Positions 11,002 to 19,402 of a stretch of DNA of 32,910 bases are shown here, piece by piece. The stretch covers positions 1 through 32,910 of the forward strand of contig DPEO01000123.1 of the NCBI GenBank assembly GCA_003530935.1. The letters run 5' to 3'. The translations under genes were made by a program, and so were the position numbers. Numbering within the stretch: the first letter of the stretch is position 1; each line of letters begins with the position of its first letter. The notes under the pieces were generated by a model, which saw only the letters and a list, made by a program, of their open reading frames with translations, did not search any database and had not been told where the DNA came from. Origin of the DNA: Desulfomicrobiaceae bacterium. Its GTDB lineage: Bacteria; Desulfobacterota; Desulfovibrionia; Desulfovibrionales; Desulfomicrobiaceae.

Positions 11002-12174
11002 ATGCAGATCGAATCCATCGAGATCGAGAACTACCGGGTGTTCCGACGGGCGCGTCTGGACAATTTGCCGCGACTGGTTGCGCTGGTAGGGGCCAATGGC
11101 ACGGGCAAGAGCACCCTGTTCGATGTGTTTTCGTTTCTCAAAGCAGCGTTAGCCCACAACGTGGGTGCGGCCGTCAGGTCCAAGGGCGGCATGCGCGAGC
11201 TGAGGAGCCGGGGCCAGAGTGGCCCTGTGCGCATCGAGATCAAGTTCCGTGAATCTGGCGGCCGTCTGGCGACCTATGAACTGGCGTTTGATGAGGTGGA
11301 CGGGCGGGTGGTAGTCGAGCGGGAGGTGCTCAAGTTCCGCCGCGGTCAGCGCGGCAAGCCCTGGCATTTCGTGGATTTTTCCCGGGGCCGCGGCACGGCG
11401 ATCACCAATGAACAGCAATATGGGCAGGAAGGCGCCGAGGAGCAGCGCGCCTTGTACGAGTTGGATGAGCCGGACATGCTGGCCATCAAGGGCTTGGGCC
11501 AGTTCAAGGATTTCCGCGTCGTGTCGGAGTTTCGCAGCCTGATCGAGCACTGGCAGATTTCGGACTTCCACATCGCCGAAGCGCGCCCTTCGACCGAGGA
11601 GGGGTACGCCGAGCACCTGTCCACCCGCGGCGATAATCTGGCGCAGGTCGCGCAGTACCTCTACACCTACCACCGCGATCGGTTCGATCAGGTGCTGGAG
11701 GCGATGAAGCGCCGCGTGCCGGGCGTCACCCACATTGAAGCTAAGCCCACGGAGGATGGTCGCCTGGTGCTGCGTTTTCAGGACGGCAGTTTCAAAGACC
11801 CGTTCATTGCGCGCTTCGTTTCCGACGGCACGATCAAGATGTTTGCCTATCTCGTGCTGCTCTACGACCCAAAACCCTTTCCCTTGCTGGCGGTCGAGGA
11901 ACCGGAAAACCAGCTCTACCCCCAACTGTTGCCCGAACTGGCCGAGGAGTTTCGCGACTATGCCCGGCGTGGCGGGCAGGTGTTCGTGTCCACCCACTCG
12001 CCCGATTTCCTCAATGCCCTGCAGCTGGAAGAGATTTACTGCCTGAAGAAGGAAGGGGGATTTACGACCATCACGCACGCCAGCGATTCGGAAAACCTGC
12101 GTGCCTTGGTGGAGGCTGGCGACTTGCCCGGCTACCTCTGGAAGCAGGGCCTGTTCGAGGGGTTGAACGGATGA
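11002..12174 (+). CDS. AAA-family ATPase (RecF/OLD-like, COG4637 type)
   Basis: This 390-residue ABC/SMC-like ATPase begins IESIEIENYRVFRRA, typical of RecF/OLD proteins. Walker A is GANGTGKST (30-38), a signature-like FVSDGTIKMFAYL follows in the second half, then Walker B LLAVEEPENQLYP and the STHSPDFLN switch. It lacks its own nuclease domain. I chose ATG 11002 over GTG 10987 because ggagg at 10991-10995 lies 6 bp before it. Its stop overlaps the start of the DUF4276 gene by 4 bp (atga). ATPase plus TOPRIM-like partner resembles a split OLD nuclease or the AriA/AriB pair of PARIS, so it may be the sensor or motor of such a pair. That function is inferred. Confidence 0.9.
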   Translation: MQIESIEIENYRVFRRARLDNLPRLVALVGANGTGKSTLFDVFSFLKAALAHNVGAAVRSKGGMRELRSRGQSGPVRIEIKFRESGGRLATYELAFDEVDGRVVVEREVLKFRRGQRGKPWHFVDFSRGRGTAITNEQQYGQEGAEEQRALYELDEPDMLAIKGLGQFKDFRVVSEFRSLIEHWQISDFHIAEARPSTEEGYAEHLSTRGDNLAQVAQYLYTYHRDRFDQVLEAMKRRVPGVTHIEAKPTEDGRLVLRFQDGSFKDPFIARFVSDGTIKMFAYLVLLYDPKPFPLLAVEEPENQLYPQLLPELAEEFRDYARRGGQVFVSTHSPDFLNALQLEEIYCLKKEGGFTTITHASDSENLRALVEAGDLPGYLWKQGLFEGLNG

Positions 12175-12755
12175 GCGGACGTGTCGTTTTTTTGCTGGAA
12201 GAGCCGTCGATGAAGGCCTTTCTGAGTGCGTTCCTGCCCCGCCTCATTCCTGGCTGGCGCGAAGGAGAGCACTTTTTGCTCGTGCCGCACGAAGGGAAGT
12301 CTGACTTGGAAAAAAGCATTCCCCGCAAACTCAAAGCATGGCGGGAGCCGGGGACGCGCTTTGTCATCGTGCGGGACAATGACCGCGCTGACTGCGCCGC
12401 ACTCAAGGCCCGGCTCTTGGGCTTGTGCCAGAACACCCCGCGCCGCGTGCTGGTGCGTCTGGTCTGTCAAGAGCTGGAAGCCTGGTATCTGGCGCAGCCC
12501 AACGCATTGGCAGATGCTTATCCGGCAAGGGCCAAGGCGATTACGAATCTCGCCAACCGCCATCGCGATGACCCAGATGGCTGCCCAAAACCCTCGCGCG
12601 AATTGACCCGCGTGATCCCGGAATTTCAAAAACACAGTGCGGCACGCCAGCTTGGACAGCGGCTTGATCCCAATGACACCCGCTCCGCCAGTTTCCGGGT
12701 GTTTGTGACCGGTGTTCAACAACTGGTTGCGTCTAAAGGAGGAGTTTTTCAATGA
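12171..12755 (+). CDS. DUF4276-family protein, TOPRIM-like partner of the ATPase
   Basis: This 194-residue protein fits DUF4276. It has an N-terminal acidic motif (FLLEEPSMKAFL, Glu10/Glu11) and a central VIVRDNDRAD (Asp69, Asp71), the E...DxD spacing of TOPRIM nuclease folds, followed by CQELEAWYLA. TOPRIM proteins bind metal and can cut DNA or RNA. The gene is translationally coupled at both ends: ATG 12171 overlaps the ATPase stop, and its stop region overlaps the DUF499 start at 12752, whose aaaggagg ribosome site lies inside this gene. It is likely the effector half of the ATPase/TOPRIM pair. Catalytic activity is not shown by sequence alone. Confidence 0.82.
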   Translation: MSGRVVFLLEEPSMKAFLSAFLPRLIPGWREGEHFLLVPHEGKSDLEKSIPRKLKAWREPGTRFVIVRDNDRADCAALKARLLGLCQNTPRRVLVRLVCQELEAWYLAQPNALADAYPARAKAITNLANRHRDDPDGCPKPSRELTRVIPEFQKHSAARQLGQRLDPNDTRSASFRVFVTGVQQLVASKGGVFQ

Positions 12756-15556
12756 CCCTCAAACCCTGGCGCGAAATCGCCATCCCACACGAAGACGTGC
12801 TCAAGGGCACCTTCCAGCAGGCCGAGTTTGCGGCGGACCTCTCGCGCGTGCATGCCGGCACGGCCACGGAGGAATACCAGAATCCGGTGCTGTTCTTCCA
12901 GCGCACCTTCATCACCGAGGGGATGCGGCTTTTGCTCGACTCGGTGGTCAGGCACCTGGCAGGCAAAGGCGGCGACCCGGTGATTCAGTTGCAAACCGCC
13001 TTTGGCGGCGGCAAGACGCACACCATGCTGGCGGTGTACCACATGGCCAAGGGCGAGGCCCTGGCCAGCGATCTGGCGGGGATTCCCGCCATTCTGGATG
13101 CCGCCGGGGTGACCGAGCTGCCGCGCGCCCGCACCGCAGTGCTGGACGGCATCAAGTCATCGCCCAATCAGCCTGTGGTGCGCGAAGGTCAAGCGATCCG
13201 CACCCTGTGGGGCGATCTGGCCTGGCAGCTGGGCGGTGCGGAGGGGTATGCGCTGGTCGCCCAGGCGGATGCGTCGGGCACTTCCCCCGGCAAAGCGGTG
13301 CTGGAGACGCTGCTGGCACGCTACGCCCCCTGCGTGATCCTGATCGACGAGCTGGTGGCCTACGTGCGCCAGTTTGAAGAGGGGAAGACGCTTTCGGGCG
13401 GCACCTTCGACTCCAACCTGAGCTTCGTGCAGGCGCTCACCGAGGCGCTCAAGGGTGTGCCCACGGCGGTGCTGCTGGCATCGCTGCCGGAATCGGACAA
13501 GGAAGCCGGAAGTGCGCGCGGGGGGAAGGCGCTGGAGGCGCTGGCGCACTACTTCGGTCGCGTGCAGGCGCTGTGGAAGCCGGTGGCGACTGAAGAGGCG
13601 TTCGAGATCGTTCGGCGACGGCTTTTTGCCACGATCACCGACAGCCTGGCGGCCGAGAGCGTCTGCCGCGCTTACGCCGACTTTTACACGGCCAACCGCG
13701 ACGACTTCCCGCAGGAGACGCAGGAGAGCCGCTACTTCGAGCGGCTCAAGCAGGCCTACCCGATCCATCCCGAAGTGTTCGACCGGCTCTACGAGGACTG
13801 GTCCACCCTGGACAACTTCCAGCGCACCCGCGGCGTGCTGAAGATGATGGCCAAGGTCATCCACCGTCTCTGGAAGGACGGCAACAACGACCCGCTGATT
13901 CAACCGGGCAGCCTGCCGCTCTATGACGTCGACGTGCGCAACGAGGTCATCTACTACCTCCCCCAGGGGTGGGACCCGGTCATCGAACGCGACGTGGACG
14001 GCGAGCGCGCCGAGACCACGGAAATCGAGAACAGAGACCCGCGTTTGGGCAGCGTGCAGGCCTGCCGCCGTGTGGCCCGTGCCATCTTCCTGGGCAGCGC
14101 GCCCCATTCGGTGCAGCTGGCGCCCAACCAGCTGGTGCGGGGAGTGGAGCGAGAGCGTGTGCTCTTGGGGGCCGTCCAACCCGGCCAGCAGACCGGCTTG
14201 TTCAAGGATGCGCTGCGCCGCCTCTCCGACCGGCTGCATTACCTCAACCACGCCACCAACCGTTTCTGGCTCGATACGCGGCCCAACCTACGGCGCGAGA
14301 TGGAGGAGCGCAAACGCCGCTTCCAGGACAAGGAAGACGTGTTCCCGACGGTCCGCGAGCGCCTCCAGCGCGGTTTCGCCAGCGGGGTGTTCGGTGGCAT
14401 CCATGTGTTCACGGACAGCGCTGATGTGCCCGACGACTGGGCATTGCGGCTGGTGGTGCTGCCGCCCGACGCCGCCTTCAGCAAGAGCGGCCAGAGCCTG
14501 GCCATCGACCGCGCGACCGAGATCTTGAAGAAGCGCGGCGAGCAGCCCCGCTTCAAGCAGAACCGGCTGATCTTCCTTGCCGCCGACTACGACAGCGTGA
14601 ACCGGTTGAAAGATCAGGTGCGCTCGTATCTGGCGTGGCGCAGCATCGTTTTTGACTACAAGGAGAACCGCATCGTCCTCGACAACCTGATGGCCAAACA
14701 GGCAAGCGCCAGTCTGGAGCAGGCCGAGGAGACCGTGCGGCGGATGATCCGCGAGACCTACAAGTGGCTGCTGGCACCGATGCAGGAGGTGCGGCCGGGC
14801 AAGGGGTTGTCCGAGGTGATGTGGGAGCATTTCCCGCTCAACCCCAGCGCGCAGAACTCGTCGCAGGAAATCGAGCGCGTGCTTAAGGAGAACGAGCTGC
14901 TCATCACCGAGTGGGCGCCGATTCACTTGGCCAAGGTACTCAAGGACTGGTTCTGGAAGGACGACGTCAGGGAGGTTTTGGCTCAGACGGTGTGGCAGCA
15001 GATGTGCCAGCAGCTCTACCTGCCGCGCTTGAAAGACGACAACGTTTTCAGTGCGACGCTGGCCGCGGGCGCGGAGAGTCGCGACTTTTTTGGCTTTGCG
15101 CAGGGCAAGGAGGATGACCGGTATGTCGGCTTCAGTTACGGCAAGCGCACGCCGGTAACTTTGGATGCATCGCTGCTGCTGATCGACCCAGTTGCGGCCG
15201 CCGCGTACTATGACGCGTTGCACCCACAAGTAACGCCGCCGGGTACTAAGCCTTATCAACAATATGGTCCAAACACCACTGGTGATAGATGCGATGCAGT
15301 TAAAGAATATCCAATTGAGCCCGTCACGAAGCGCTTCTACGGCAGTATTGACCTCAATCCAGTTCTGGCAAAGAAGCAGTTTGTCGATATTGTGGACGAG
15401 GTCGTGCAGTATTTTACGAATCACAACGATGTGAATATCCGCATTTCTGTTGAGATTGATGCCCAATCAGTTTCTGGATTTGATGAAGGAGTGCAACGGA
15501 CGGTGAAGGAGAATTGCGCTGTACTGCAGTTTAAATATGCTGCGTTTGAGAAATAG
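12752..15556 (+). CDS. DUF499-domain ATPase
   Basis: This 934-residue protein matches DUF499, large P-loop ATPases of predicted defence operons. Walker A is TAFGGGKTHTM (Lys88, Thr89) and Walker B is VILIDELVAY (Asp199, Glu200). A long C-terminal region, including YKWLLAPMQE and a FSYGKRT segment, follows the AAA part. It is last in the operon, starting at ATG 12752 with a strong aggagg site and overlapping the DUF4276 stop by 4 bp. Similar large ATPases accompany methyltransferases in BREX (BrxC/PglY), so it may couple ATP use to substrate DNA handling; this is inference. The last ~330 bp are clearly AT-richer (27 of 60 bases G or C at 15241-15300) than the rest of the gene. Confidence 0.92.
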   Translation: MTLKPWREIAIPHEDVLKGTFQQAEFAADLSRVHAGTATEEYQNPVLFFQRTFITEGMRLLLDSVVRHLAGKGGDPVIQLQTAFGGGKTHTMLAVYHMAKGEALASDLAGIPAILDAAGVTELPRARTAVLDGIKSSPNQPVVREGQAIRTLWGDLAWQLGGAEGYALVAQADASGTSPGKAVLETLLARYAPCVILIDELVAYVRQFEEGKTLSGGTFDSNLSFVQALTEALKGVPTAVLLASLPESDKEAGSARGGKALEALAHYFGRVQALWKPVATEEAFEIVRRRLFATITDSLAAESVCRAYADFYTANRDDFPQETQESRYFERLKQAYPIHPEVFDRLYEDWSTLDNFQRTRGVLKMMAKVIHRLWKDGNNDPLIQPGSLPLYDVDVRNEVIYYLPQGWDPVIERDVDGERAETTEIENRDPRLGSVQACRRVARAIFLGSAPHSVQLAPNQLVRGVERERVLLGAVQPGQQTGLFKDALRRLSDRLHYLNHATNRFWLDTRPNLRREMEERKRRFQDKEDVFPTVRERLQRGFASGVFGGIHVFTDSADVPDDWALRLVVLPPDAAFSKSGQSLAIDRATEILKKRGEQPRFKQNRLIFLAADYDSVNRLKDQVRSYLAWRSIVFDYKENRIVLDNLMAKQASASLEQAEETVRRMIRETYKWLLAPMQEVRPGKGLSEVMWEHFPLNPSAQNSSQEIERVLKENELLITEWAPIHLAKVLKDWFWKDDVREVLAQTVWQQMCQQLYLPRLKDDNVFSATLAAGAESRDFFGFAQGKEDDRYVGFSYGKRTPVTLDASLLLIDPVAAAAYYDALHPQVTPPGTKPYQQYGPNTTGDRCDAVKEYPIEPVTKRFYGSIDLNPVLAKKQFVDIVDEVVQYFTNHNDVNIRISVEIDAQSVSGFDEGVQRTVKENCAVLQFKYAAFEK

Positions 15557-15649
15557 GTGACAATGACTCGGTTGGTGGTGCGCACTGCGATGCCGCAACA
15601 GCACCGTGGTGCAAAAAAATAACTGCACCAGGGGCGTCTGCGCTACACG
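15557..15649. other. Right junction of the island
   Basis: This short gap lies between the convergent DUF499 and phosphodiesterase genes. It holds two mutually exclusive small stems: gcacc/ggtgc at 15601-15612, and tggtgc (15607-15612) with gcacca (15625-15630) around an A-run. Neither is followed by a T-run on the strand that would matter, so I do not call a terminator. Confidence 0.4.
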
Positions 15650-17001
15650 GAAAGTACAGGCGGCGTGGCAAGGCCAAAATGTCGCACGACCAACTCGCCC
15701 ACATCCTTGGGGAAGCGCGCTTCCTCGCCCCAGGTGTCGGCAAAGAGGGCGTCGTGGGCGCTGTGTACTCCCTGGCGGGGGCTTAGCCCCACGATTTGAG
15801 TGCCACCCATTTTGCCCTGCAGCTCCACCCCGGGGGCGGGCAGGACCACCAGGTCCGGCACGAGTCCTACGGCCTGCGGCCCATAGAGGTCTGGACCGAA
15901 GAAGACCTCCTGGATGAGCGGGCGGCCGTGGTGGGTGGCCCTTCGTAGGGCGTGGGCGATCTCACGGCCGAGGGAGGTCGCCTCGGTATCGGAGAGCCTG
16001 CCGTGGGCGAAGCGGCGCCGAGTATGCAGATAGATGCGGCCGGGGTCCAGGGCAAAGGCAGCGGTGGATGGGGTAAGGGCCGCGGCGGTGTCCCACGGGC
16101 CGGCGGGCGGGTGCCGGTAGGTCAGAAGCCCCTGGTGCGCAAGCCAGGCATTGAGGTCGAATTGGCAGGTCAGGGTGGTAAACCCGTGATCGGCCATGGC
16201 GAGGAGGCGCTTGGGCCCTTGGAGATCGGCAAAGCGCGCCAGGACGTCGCCGACGGCTGCGTCCAGATCCTCCATGAGCGAGAGACACAGTCCTCGCCAT
16301 GGATGCGTCTCTTCCTCCAGGGCGGGGTAGAGAAAGTGACCGACGCGGTCCACCAGGGTAAAGACGACCACGAAGAGATCCCAGGAAAGATCGTCCCACA
16401 GCAGGGCCAGGGCCTCGCGGCGTTTGCGTAAGGTCGTTCGCAAGTCGTCGAGGAGTCCGGCGGGATCGTGCAGTCCGCGCTCGGTGTCGGCTTCGATGCG
16501 GTAGCCTCGGGCGGCGAAGATATTGGCCAGCGGTGAGGGCCATACCGCCTGGCGCAGGTCCTGGGCGGGAAATCCGGCCACGAGGACGGCACGGCTCGGC
16601 TGCACCGGGGCCAGGGCGGGCAGGTTGAGGACCTTGGGGAAAAATCCCGCCTCGCCGAGGCGGGCAAAGATGGTGGGCCGACGCACGTGACGGGCATCGG
16701 GAAAGAAGAGCGTGCCCGTGGCGGGGTCGACGTCGGTGAAGCCGTAGATGCCGTGCTCTCCAGGCGGGGCAGCGGTGGAGAAGGACGTCCAATTGACCGG
16801 CGAGAGTTCCGGGAGATGCGCCTCTATGGGCCGCGCCAGAGCGGCGAGTTCCGCCAGTGCAGGGAAGCGGCCTGTGGCGGCCAAGCGTTTCACCAGGCGT
16901 ACGGAGACGCCGTCGAGGCCGAGGACCACCAGGCGGGGCGCATGAGCGGACGCCTGTATGGATGGGTTGTGGGAGTGTATGGAGTTTTTTGTCCAAAGCA
17001 T
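15643..17001 (-). CDS. Alkaline phosphatase-fold phosphodiesterase (type I phosphodiesterase/nucleotide pyrophosphatase family)
   Basis: This 452-residue metal-dependent phosphohydrolase shows the family's active-site pieces in order: GLDG (Asp30), SPVNWTSF with the Thr72/Ser73 nucleophile position, TLVDRVGHFLYP (Asp and His), MADHGF (Asp-His) and QGVHSAHDALF near the end (His). These would hold two metal ions. Substrate is not evident; relatives cleave nucleotide or lipid phosphodiesters. No signal peptide is obvious, so it may be cytoplasmic. The only in-frame ATG before the domain is at 17001, without a clear Shine-Dalgarno. Its 3' end is duplicated at 1829-1963 next to the UvrD-like helicase gene, so before the island arrived it was probably the upstream gene of that operon. 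Confidence 0.87.
   Translation of the reverse strand: MLWTKNSIHSHNPSIQASAHAPRLVVLGLDGVSVRLVKRLAATGRFPALAELAALARPIEAHLPELSPVNWTSFSTAAPPGEHGIYGFTDVDPATGTLFFPDARHVRRPTIFARLGEAGFFPKVLNLPALAPVQPSRAVLVAGFPAQDLRQAVWPSPLANIFAARGYRIEADTERGLHDPAGLLDDLRTTLRKRREALALLWDDLSWDLFVVVFTLVDRVGHFLYPALEEETHPWRGLCLSLMEDLDAAVGDVLARFADLQGPKRLLAMADHGFTTLTCQFDLNAWLAHQGLLTYRHPPAGPWDTAAALTPSTAAFALDPGRIYLHTRRRFAHGRLSDTEATSLGREIAHALRRATHHGRPLIQEVFFGPDLYGPQAVGLVPDLVVLPAPGVELQGKMGGTQIVGLSPRQGVHSAHDALFADTWGEEARFPKDVGELVVRHFGLATPPVLSV
15650..15740. repeat. Right flanking direct repeat of the island
   Basis: This is the counterpart of 1836-1924. It forms the last ~30 codons of the intact phosphodiesterase gene, so insertion at this site leaves that gene with a functional end. 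Confidence 0.88.
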
Positions 17002-17173
17002 GGAGAAGTCCGTATAGACACGTTCCAGAACAGTGCGCTAGAGGGAGGGCGTCGAAGTCCCTTGGCCAGAGACCAGGGCGGACGCGGGAACATTTGGGGC
17101 GGCATGGAGGCAGTCGTCTGCATGCCATTGGAAAAACAGGATCCGTTGTGGGCAACCGGAGGCCGACTTGGGT

Positions 17174-19357
17174 ATGGGTGCCATGCAGTCCCATAAGTTC
17201 GGGACGTTTGGGGGGGTGTTTACCCCCAGTGTGCTGACCATTCTTGGCGTGATCATGTTTTTGCGCTTCCCTATGGTTGTGGGATATGCGGGCCTGTGGA
17301 ATGCGCTGTTGATCCTTGCTGCCGCCAAAGCCATTTCCGTCATTACCGCGCTTTCCGTATCTTCTATCGCGACCAATATGCGGGTGAAAGGCGGAGGCGC
17401 CTATTATCTGATCAGCCGTAGCCTGGGCGTCGAATTCGGCGGCGCCATCGCCATATTTTTCTTCATCGCGCAAGCCGTCGCCGTCACGCTATATGTTGTT
17501 GGTTTCACCGAAGCGGTATACAATGCGTTTCCAGATCTTGGGATTTCTTTTCGTGTATTCGCAACCATTACAAATACTATAGTTTTTTTGTGTGTGTATA
17601 TCGGTGCCGGGTGGACGATAAAAATCCAATACGGAATACTTGCCGTTCTCGTAGTATCCATCCTTTCGTTTTTCGCTGGCGTGCTTCCAGCGTGCTCGCT
17701 GGAGACGCTTGCATCCAACGCGGCCCCGCAGTGGTCGGACACGTATTCGTTCTTCACGGTCTTCGCCATCTTTTTCCCAGCAGTCACCGGCATCATGGCC
17801 GGGGTGAACATGTCGGGAGATTTGCAGGAACCTGCCCGGTCTATCCCTAGAGGCACCTTTGCGGCCATTGGTTTTTCCGGTTTCATCTATGTGGCCATCA
17901 CGGTGGCCTTGGCGGCAGGTGTCCCGCGTGCGGCGCTTTTGGGCGAAGGGTTTGTGATGCAAGAATACGCCTATTCTTCTACCCTCGTCTACGCCGGGGT
18001 GTTCTGCGCCACGTTGTCTTCGGCCCTGGGGAGCATGATGGGCGCCCCCCGTATCCTGCAGGCCTTTGCTCGGGATGGCGTTTTCCCGTGGTTGCGCTGG
18101 TTTGGGCAGGGCAGCGCTCCTGCCGGCGAGCCCCGCCGGGCAACGGTGCTCACTTTTCTCATCGCCCAGCTTGGGGTCTTGGCCGGGGACCTCAACGCCA
18201 TTGCCCCCGTCATCACCATGTTTTTCCTCCTTACCTATGGGGCTGTCAATTTGGCCTGTTTCTACGAGGGCCGTTCCAATAACCCCAGTTTTCGCCCGAC
18301 ATTCCGCTATAATCATTGGTCCATTGCCTTTGTTGGTAATCTCGGATGCGTTGGCGTGATGTTCCTGATGAATCCCCTTTGGGCCGTAGTGGCGCTGGTG
18401 CTCGGAGCGGTGGTTTTTTTCTATATTGCTCGCTCCGAGATCAATGTCCGGTGGGGTGACCTTGCGGGAGGGCTTGCGTTTCAGGTCGCGCGCAACGCAC
18501 TGCTTCGCCTCGAACGGGAGCGTTATCATCCGAAAAATTGGCGCCCATCCATTCTCGTCCTCAGCGGTGGGGCATTTCGGCGGTTGCGTCTCGTGGAATA
18601 TGCATGTTGGTTCGCGGTGGATAGCGGCATTGTGTCCATCGCGCAAATCATTACCGGAAATTTGGATCAACTCCATAAACATAGGGAAGAAGCGGAAAAT
18701 ATTCTGCGCAAATTCATTATCCAAGAAAATCTTCCCGCATTCCCTGTTGTGGTTGCAGATGAAGATTTTCATTCGGCATTCAAGGGTCTTCTTCAATGTC
18801 ATGGCATTGGAGGGATGAAGCCCAATACCGTGCTGTTGGGGATGAGCGAAGATCAAGACAAGGAAGCAATGTTTTGGGATGTGATCACTACCGCCAAAGA
18901 TATGCGGCGCAGTCTCATTGTTGTTGCTTCTGCATGTGAAGAGGAATGCCCAAAGTCCCCTGGCGGAGAAATTACCGTTTGGTGGGACTCGGTCAAAAAC
19001 GGTGAGCTGATACTGCTGCTCTGTTTCATGCTCAAAAAGAACCGGGAGTGGCGGGACTGCCCCCTACGGATTGTTCGTCCAGTGCCACGGAAGGCGGACG
19101 TGGAAAGCATTGAGCGAGAAATGGCTGTCCTGCTGGGAAAAGCACGCATTGAAGCCGAAGTCGTCATTGTGCCGACGGACAATGCATTTTTCGCGGTGAA
19201 GACCCATATGCACGCATCTTCCGTATTGTTTAAAGGTTTTGATCCAGATGTGGACATCGAACATAGGTGGAGTGTTTTTGATGGAGATAAAACCATGTCC
19301 CTTTGCGGAGACATTATTTTTGTGTATAATGCGGGAGGAGTGTCTTTGGAGGCTTAG
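17174..19357 (+). CDS. Cation-chloride cotransporter-like permease (APC superfamily)
   Basis: This large inner-membrane transporter has about 12 hydrophobic helices in the first ~430 residues and a ~290-residue soluble tail. The opening KFGTFGGVFTPSVLTILGVIMFLRF and the following VGYAGLWNALL are typical of Na-K-Cl/K-Cl cotransporter relatives, and the soluble tail is also usual there. Start is ambiguous: ggagg at 17158-17162 is 11 bp before ATG 17174 and 5 bp before TTG 17168; I use the ATG. It diverges from the phosphodiesterase gene with 172 bp between. Parts of the gene (17450-17700, 18600-18900, 19200-19357) are AT-richer than neighbours, hinting at transfer. Ion specificity is unknown. 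Confidence 0.75.
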   Translation: MGAMQSHKFGTFGGVFTPSVLTILGVIMFLRFPMVVGYAGLWNALLILAAAKAISVITALSVSSIATNMRVKGGGAYYLISRSLGVEFGGAIAIFFFIAQAVAVTLYVVGFTEAVYNAFPDLGISFRVFATITNTIVFLCVYIGAGWTIKIQYGILAVLVVSILSFFAGVLPACSLETLASNAAPQWSDTYSFFTVFAIFFPAVTGIMAGVNMSGDLQEPARSIPRGTFAAIGFSGFIYVAITVALAAGVPRAALLGEGFVMQEYAYSSTLVYAGVFCATLSSALGSMMGAPRILQAFARDGVFPWLRWFGQGSAPAGEPRRATVLTFLIAQLGVLAGDLNAIAPVITMFFLLTYGAVNLACFYEGRSNNPSFRPTFRYNHWSIAFVGNLGCVGVMFLMNPLWAVVALVLGAVVFFYIARSEINVRWGDLAGGLAFQVARNALLRLERERYHPKNWRPSILVLSGGAFRRLRLVEYACWFAVDSGIVSIAQIITGNLDQLHKHREEAENILRKFIIQENLPAFPVVVADEDFHSAFKGLLQCHGIGGMKPNTVLLGMSEDQDKEAMFWDVITTAKDMRRSLIVVASACEEECPKSPGGEITVWWDSVKNGELILLLCFMLKKNREWRDCPLRIVRPVPRKADVESIEREMAVLLGKARIEAEVVIVPTDNAFFAVKTHMHASSVLFKGFDPDVDIEHRWSVFDGDKTMSLCGDIIFVYNAGGVSLEA

Positions 19358-19402
19358 GATATTTGATTGAATTCTTTGGAATTTTGAAAAAGTGAGGGTG
19401 GT

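Noticed and set aside
15601..15612. Terminator after the DUF499 gene
   Set aside because: The stem is only 5 bp and is followed by an A-run and not a T-run on the plus strand; the minus strand lacks a T-run after the stem.
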